From positions 186,001-250,000 of the forward strand of contig CAWBXD010000012.1 of the NCBI GenBank assembly GCA_963792705.1: DNA of 64,000 nt, given 5' to 3'. The translations under genes and the position numbers were made by a program. Below are positions 61,364 through 64,000 of the stretch, one piece after another; within the stretch, counting starts at the first letter, position 1; each line of letters begins with the position of its first letter. The notes under the pieces were generated by a model. That model was not told the origin of the DNA. It did no database searches and worked only from the letters and a program-made list of their open reading frames with translations. The DNA comes from JBBQVS01 sp963792705 (GTDB taxonomy: Bacteria; Chloroflexota; Ktedonobacteria; Ktedonobacterales; Ktedonobacteraceae).

Positions 61364-62692
61364 ATGCGTGAGCCAAAACAGAGCGTACCCAAGTCAACAA
61401 CTGCTTTTAATGAGGAGCGATGGACTGCATATTGGCAAAATATAAGCCAATCGTGGTGTATTGAGCCAGAGATTGACGAAGAACGGCAGACTGAGTTAAC
61501 GCAATGGCTCATGCTTATTCCCGACCTAAACAAAGGCTTGTATCCTTTTAAAGACAAAAAGCTTAGCCGTGCCGATATCGAATGGCTGCTAAGAACGCAC
61601 GAAGGTGGACGGGGACCGGTTGATTGGAATGATGAGAGCCAGCGTGAGCGCGATGGGCTAGACCTGCGCGGTGCGGACCTACAGAATGTAGACCTGCATG
61701 GCCTTCCGCTTGCACGTACACTAGGGGAAGTTTCTTGGCGAGATGACCCTACGATCACAGAGGAGCAGCGTCGCCGTGCCTCTGTGATCTTAGTCGGTGC
61801 CGATCTCAAAGGTACTCACTTTGAGGGTGCAAGGCTTGGTTGGGCACAAATGCAGCGTGCTGATCTACGTCAAGCCTATTTGCAGCATGCTTCGCTAGCA
61901 GGCACACGTCTGGATGGCGCATATTTGTTTATGGCAAATCTGGAAGGTGCAATGCTCTATGGGACACATCTGGATGAGGCGTTTCTCTGGAAAGCAAACC
62001 TTACAGGAACTTCATTGAGAGCAGCACATATGGAAGGCGCGCAACTTTCAGATATCCAGTTTTGTGATGAGAAAGATACATTGAAGGTCGGACCCCGATT
62101 GGTGGATGTGCGTTGGGGGACTGTCAATCTCTCTGTAGTGGACTGGTCGAAGATGCATATGCTTGGCGAAGAATTTGAGGCACGGCAAACTACACGCGAT
62201 GGGAAACTCAAAACTGATGCAATGCGGCTTAGAGACTATATGGAAGCGGTACGCGCCAACCGCCAGTTGGCCGTTACTCTACAGGCCCAGGGACTGAATG
62301 AGCAGGCGGGTGCATTTGCTTATAGAGCGCAAGTGCTACAACGAACAGTACTTTGGCTGCAAAAACATCTGGGGCAATACTTTTTCTCGTTCTTTCTCGA
62401 TATACTAGCTGGTTATGGTTATAGGCCAGGACGAACACTAGGTGCTTATCTTTTCGTGCTCTCGGTATTCGCAGTATTCTACGCTCTTCTTGGGTACACG
62501 CTCTCGCCCCCACTCTCACCGCTTGGAGCAATTATCTTCAGTATCACCTCATTTCATGGGCGAGGCTTTTTCCCAGGAGGTATACCTCTTAATAGTCCCC
62601 TTACCGTTGCCGCCGCTTTGGAGGCGGTCATTGGCCTACTGATAGAAATTAGTTTTATCGCCACCTTTACACAACGCTTCTTCGCAAAATAA
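61364..62692 (+). CDS. Pentapeptide-repeat protein with C-terminal channel-like membrane domain
   Basis: 442 residues, 9 bases after secA. Residues about 95-260 carry A(D/N)LXX repeats (LDLRGADLQNVDLHG, GADLKGTHFEGARLG, LEGAMLYGTHLDEA), a right-handed beta helix. A helical link leads to two membrane helices (about 365-385 and 418-438) that bracket a re-entrant-looking segment SITSFHGRGFFPGG. The layout resembles two-helix (Ion_trans_2) potassium channels, but the usual TVGYG filter is not present. Spacing suggests co-transcription with secA. Confidence 0.78.
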   Translation: MREPKQSVPKSTTAFNEERWTAYWQNISQSWCIEPEIDEERQTELTQWLMLIPDLNKGLYPFKDKKLSRADIEWLLRTHEGGRGPVDWNDESQRERDGLDLRGADLQNVDLHGLPLARTLGEVSWRDDPTITEEQRRRASVILVGADLKGTHFEGARLGWAQMQRADLRQAYLQHASLAGTRLDGAYLFMANLEGAMLYGTHLDEAFLWKANLTGTSLRAAHMEGAQLSDIQFCDEKDTLKVGPRLVDVRWGTVNLSVVDWSKMHMLGEEFEARQTTRDGKLKTDAMRLRDYMEAVRANRQLAVTLQAQGLNEQAGAFAYRAQVLQRTVLWLQKHLGQYFFSFFLDILAGYGYRPGRTLGAYLFVLSVFAVFYALLGYTLSPPLSPLGAIIFSITSFHGRGFFPGGIPLNSPLTVAAALEAVIGLLIEISFIATFTQRFFAK

Positions 62693-62784
62693 TTATACGC
62701 AGGACCCTTGATTATTTTGAGGTCTAGTGGTATCTTTTGTACAGATTTGTAAATGATTATGTATACATTCTGTCAGGAGAGACC

Positions 62785-64000
62785 ATGAGTTCGCTCTCAT
62801 CCCCATTACCTTCCTATCGTGTTGCAGCTATTCAATTTGAGCCAACACTGGCCGAGAAGGAAAAAAACGTTACACGTCTCCTTCACTTAGTTGAGGAAGC
62901 TGCGACGCATGGCGCAAAACTTATTGTCCTCCCTGAAATTGCGACAACAGGCTATTGCTGGCAATCACGCGCAGAAATCGCCCCCTATGTCGAGCCTATT
63001 CCAGGTCCAACAACTGACCGTTTCCAGCATCTCGCAACGGCTCACGCTTGCTATATTGCTGTAAGCTTGCCAGAGGTAGACCCTCGCACTCACGTGTACT
63101 ATAACAGTATGGTGCTGCTTGGACCGGAGGGACTTATAGGCACCTACCGAAAAATCCATTCTTTTATAGCGGAGCCACGTTGGGCACGTGATGGCGATGT
63201 GGGTATGCCCGTATGGGATACACCGATTGGACGCTTAAGTGGACTTATCTGTATGGATGCGATGTACTTTGAAGCCGCTCGTATTCCAGCACTTCACCAG
63301 GCCGATGTGCTTCTTTTCCCCACGAACTGGCTCGATGAGAAGAGTCCAAGTAGTTGGTGGATGGCGCGCGCCTTTGAGAACGGCGTCTACTTTATTGCGG
63401 CGAACCGTTACGGTGAGGAGCGAGGCGTACAATTTAGCGGTGGCAGTTGCGTTCTCAATCCTGATGGCTCCATTCAAGCGTATCTTGATAATGGTGAGGG
63501 AATCGTCTACGGTGAGGTTGATCTCGCACATGCGCGTCAAAAGCGTTGGGGAAAACAAAATTCTACAGGTCCCGAAGATAGTGGAGATCGACTTGCTGAC
63601 CGCAGACCAGAAGAATACGCTCAGGTTACGCACAACTCCTATCTCTGGGAACCATTGCGCTATCACAGCCTGTATGCATTAGGAGAACTTCCACCAGGGC
63701 AACTCTCCTGCACTGGCATTCTCCAGGCTCGCCTACAAGATTTTGCTACGTCAACGCAAACTGAAACACTACAGGTACTTCGTGATACTATACGGACGCT
63801 CATAAAAGATGCTGCCCCTGCTCAGCCTGACGTGCTGGTACTCCCCGAATTAGTGCTTCCGGGACCACACCTTTATTCAGCGAACGAGGACGAACAAGCA
63901 TTTGTGGCACATATGCAACAGGCCGCTATCGTGGTACCAGGACCAGAAACTGAGATGTTAACCGCATTAGCAGATGAACTACAGATCAGTATGGTACTTG
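62785..64000 (+). CDS. Tandem nitrilase-domain carbon-nitrogen hydrolase (partial)
   Basis: AGGAGAG precedes the ATG of MSSLSSPLPSYRVAAIQFEP; the frame is open to the window end (405 codons). The first nitrilase domain has the triad Glu in LIVLPEIATTGY, Lys in TYRKIHSF and Cys in LICMDAMYFE. From about residue 315 a second copy begins (LQDFATSTQTETLQVL, then DVLVLPELVLPG with its own Glu). Such enzymes hydrolyse amides or nitriles; two fused domains in one chain are uncommon. The C-terminal half is outside the window. Confidence 0.88.
   Translation, partial: MSSLSSPLPSYRVAAIQFEPTLAEKEKNVTRLLHLVEEAATHGAKLIVLPEIATTGYCWQSRAEIAPYVEPIPGPTTDRFQHLATAHACYIAVSLPEVDPRTHVYYNSMVLLGPEGLIGTYRKIHSFIAEPRWARDGDVGMPVWDTPIGRLSGLICMDAMYFEAARIPALHQADVLLFPTNWLDEKSPSSWWMARAFENGVYFIAANRYGEERGVQFSGGSCVLNPDGSIQAYLDNGEGIVYGEVDLAHARQKRWGKQNSTGPEDSGDRLADRRPEEYAQVTHNSYLWEPLRYHSLYALGELPPGQLSCTGILQARLQDFATSTQTETLQVLRDTIRTLIKDAAPAQPDVLVLPELVLPGPHLYSANEDEQAFVAHMQQAAIVVPGPETEMLTALADELQISMVL

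Noticed and set aside
1..64000. tRNA, rRNA, CRISPR arrays and known riboswitches
   Set aside because: Gaps between genes were scanned by eye for T-loop, spacer-repeat and S-box/cobalamin-type signatures and none was convincing. A covariance search would be decisive.

Overview
The window looks like chromosomal DNA of a Chloroflexota bacterium, most likely class Ktedonobacteria. Support comes from the mix of soluble, WD40-linked and Rieske-linked Hanks-type kinases, an enlarged SecA, a PolX-PHP polymerase, a DIP1984-family protein, F420/flavin-type enzymes, lipoprotein signals and no outer-membrane (LPS) genes. The assignment rests on gene content, not on a marker-gene tree. No rRNA, tRNA or CRISPR array was recognised.

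Layout. 0-4.9 kb: the end of an unknown gene, an M16-like protein lacking a metal ligand, a degenerate receiver, an acyl-CoA dehydrogenase cut by an in-frame stop, a deazaflavin-type oxidoreductase and a hypothetical gene. 5.2-10.9 kb: a membrane-anchored protein paired with a short FtsH-like AAA protease, a family 39-like glycosyltransferase, a 36-residue membrane protein and a GT4 glycosyltransferase. 11.0-20.1 kb: an integrated element bounded by 53-55 bp direct repeats. It carries a tyrosine recombinase, a broken replication initiator, an OB-fold-like protein, many small zinc-binding or membrane proteins and an HTH-GNAT regulator flanked by iteron-like repeats. Integration separated a beta-propeller lipoprotein gene (20068) from its original upstream DNA. 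21.4-25.8 kb: Ser/Thr kinase, RidA, DnaA, HAD phosphatase and a hotdog thioesterase.

25.9-33.0 kb is the most unusual core region. A pseudokinase fused through a membrane segment to a Rieske domain diverges from a gene for a 1177-residue protein that joins a pyridine-nucleotide oxidoreductase, an FHA domain, two cyclic-nucleotide-binding folds and two sets of iron-sulfur clusters. A predicted diheme b-type membrane protein and an alkyltransferase-like protein without the acceptor Cys follow. An active-looking zinc-ribbon/kinase/WD40 protein lies convergent. Together they suggest a redox chain linked to phosphorylation signalling.

35.2-49.9 kb: receiver plus plsX, GT4, ribosomal protein L25, PolX, DIP1984 protein, LLM flavin oxidoreductase, MFS transporter, peptide-binding lipoprotein, carbonic anhydrase, rhodanese and ComB. 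50-64 kb: acyl-CoA synthetase and an eroded paralogue, a large secreted repeat protein, an isochorismatase remnant overlapping a YcaQ-family gene, peroxiredoxin, SecA with a 190-residue N-terminal insertion, a pentapeptide-repeat/channel-like fusion and the start of a tandem nitrilase-domain protein. Many intergenic regions hold long, nearly perfect hairpins of unrelated sequence, mostly between convergent genes, and at least two dispersed hairpin repeat families are present.
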